NCBI GenBank assembly: GCA_024636425.1
Contig: JAGXHB010000127.1
Location: 1 to 6,743, forward strand
DNA from: Roseobacter sp.
GTDB lineage: Bacteria; Pseudomonadota; Alphaproteobacteria; Rhodobacterales; Rhodobacteraceae
Direction of reading: 5' to 3'
DNA length: 6,743 nucleotides
Each line of letters starts with the position of its first letter. The stretch's first letter is position 1. This document shows positions 5,770-6,743 of the stretch, one piece after another. The notes beneath the pieces are model-generated. The model was not told the origin of the DNA and ran no database searches. It saw nothing but the letters and a program-made list of their open reading frames with translations. The translations under genes were made by a program, and so were the position numbers.

Positions 5770-6743
5770 ATGAGCAAGGTGATCAAAGGCGGAATGGTGT
5801 GTACCGCAGACCGGACCTGGAAAGCAGATGTTCTGGTCGAGGGCGAGATCATCAAGCAGATCGGAGAGGGTTTGCAGGGGGACGAGTATATCGACGCTGA
5901 AGGGGCCTATGTCATCCCGGGCGGAATTGATCCGCATACGCATCTTGAGATGCCCTTCATGGGGACAACGGCGGCGGAGACATTCGAGAGCGGCACCTGG
6001 GCTGCGGCCGTGGGCGGCACCACGATGATCGTGGATTTCTGTCTGCCGGGTGCGGACGGGTCGATCAAGAACGCGATCAACGAATGGCACCGTAAGTCTG
6101 CCCCGCAGATCTGTTCGGACGTGGGCTATCACATGGCCATCACCGGCTGGAACGAGAACGTCTTTGACGAGATGAAAGACGCCGTCGAGATGGGTGTGAA
6201 TTCGTTCAAGCATTTCATGGCCTACAAGGGCGCGCTGATGGTCGAGGATGACGAGATGTTCGCGTCTTTCCAGCGCTGTGCCGAATTGGGGGCCTTGCCC
6301 ATGGTGCATGCTGAGAACGGCGATCTGGTTGCGGCCTTGCAGGAAAAATACTTCAATCAGGGCATCACGGGGCCGGAAGGTCACGCCTATTCCCGACCGC
6401 CGGAGGTGGAGGGAGAAGCGGCGAACCGGGCGATCACGATTGCGGATGCCGCCGGTGTTCCGCTTTATATCGTGCATGTGTCCTGCGAGCAGAGCCATGA
6501 AGCGATCCGGCGTGCGCGGCAAAAGGGGATGCGGGTGTATGGCGAGCCGTTGATCCAGTTCCTGACCCTTGACGAGAGCGAATATTTCAACACCGATTGG
6601 GACCATGCCGCGCGGCGGGTGATGTCCCCGCCGTTCCGGTCGAAGGACCATCAGGACAGCCTTTGGGCGGGATTGCAGGCGGGGTCATTGCAGGTGGTGG
6701 CCACGGATCATGCGGCGTTCTCGACCGCACAGAAACGCGCGGG
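5770..6743 (+). CDS. hydA: Dihydropyrimidinase / D-hydantoinase (3' end outside window)
   Basis: HydA opens the ring of 5,6-dihydrouracil or dihydrothymine to N-carbamoyl-beta-alanine (or its methyl analogue), the middle step of the pathway, using two zinc ions. The visible 324 codons are roughly two-thirds of a typical protein of about 480 residues, and the frame is open to the window edge. Metal ligands are all present with family spacing: H56 and H58 (GGIDPHTHLE), K147 (SFKHFMAYKG, the carbamylated lysine), H180 (MVHAENGD), H236 (YIVHVSC) and D313 (ATDHAAFS). Y152 is the catalytic tyrosine that binds the substrate carbonyl, and S286 (VMSPPFR) fits the substrate-contact serine. The ATG at 5770 has GGGGAG at 5757-5762, 7 nt upstream. 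Together with PreTA and the carbamoylase it completes the pathway. Allantoinase and dihydroorotase are less likely given the motifs and neighbours. Confidence 0.96.
   Translation, partial: MSKVIKGGMVCTADRTWKADVLVEGEIIKQIGEGLQGDEYIDAEGAYVIPGGIDPHTHLEMPFMGTTAAETFESGTWAAAVGGTTMIVDFCLPGADGSIKNAINEWHRKSAPQICSDVGYHMAITGWNENVFDEMKDAVEMGVNSFKHFMAYKGALMVEDDEMFASFQRCAELGALPMVHAENGDLVAALQEKYFNQGITGPEGHAYSRPPEVEGEAANRAITIADAAGVPLYIVHVSCEQSHEAIRRARQKGMRVYGEPLIQFLTLDESEYFNTDWDHAARRVMSPPFRSKDHQDSLWAGLQAGSLQVVATDHAAFSTAQKRA

Noticed and set aside
5218..6651. Long minus-strand open frame opposite hydA
   Set aside because: The + strand frame encodes an unmistakable dihydropyrimidinase with all metal ligands. 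The antisense frame is His/Arg/Pro-rich without recognisable domains, as expected of a high-GC shadow.

Overview
The window looks like a piece of a Rhodobacteraceae (roseobacter-group alphaproteobacterial) chromosome. This is inferred from the high-GC codon use, from close resemblance of the proteins to roseobacter homologues as I remember them, and from an intergenic GC-rich hairpin of a kind common in that family. No database search was run.

The window carries the three enzymes of the reductive pyrimidine degradation pathway (uracil/thymine to beta-alanine/3-aminoisobutyrate) plus a RutR-type regulator. Left block, + strand: preT (5' end cut off by the window edge) and preA. These are the flavin/Fe-S subunits of NAD(P)-dependent dihydropyrimidine dehydrogenase, which makes 5,6-dihydrouracil. 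Middle block, - strand: rutR (TetR family, probable TTG start at 3879), then a 156-codon gene of unknown function that runs tail-to-tail into preA with a 6 bp gap. Right block, + strand: an M20-family N-carbamoyl-beta-alanine amidohydrolase (beta-ureidopropionase), a 107-codon gene of unknown function, and hydA (dihydropyrimidinase, 3' end cut off by the window edge).

The three enzymes act in the order PreTA, HydA, carbamoylase, releasing CO2, ammonia and beta-alanine. The 164 bp divergent gap between rutR and the carbamoylase holds a perfect 16 bp palindrome that fits the E. coli RutR consensus as I remember it. It lies next to promoter-like elements, which suggests that a RutR homologue controls the reductive route here, whereas E. 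coli RutR controls the rut operon.

The least explained parts are the two unknown genes (2672-3142 minus, 5359-5682 plus), the hairpin just before the second one, and two intergenic repeat-like segments. There is no gene-free stretch longer than 300 bases, and I saw no RNA genes, CRISPR arrays or insertion sequences.
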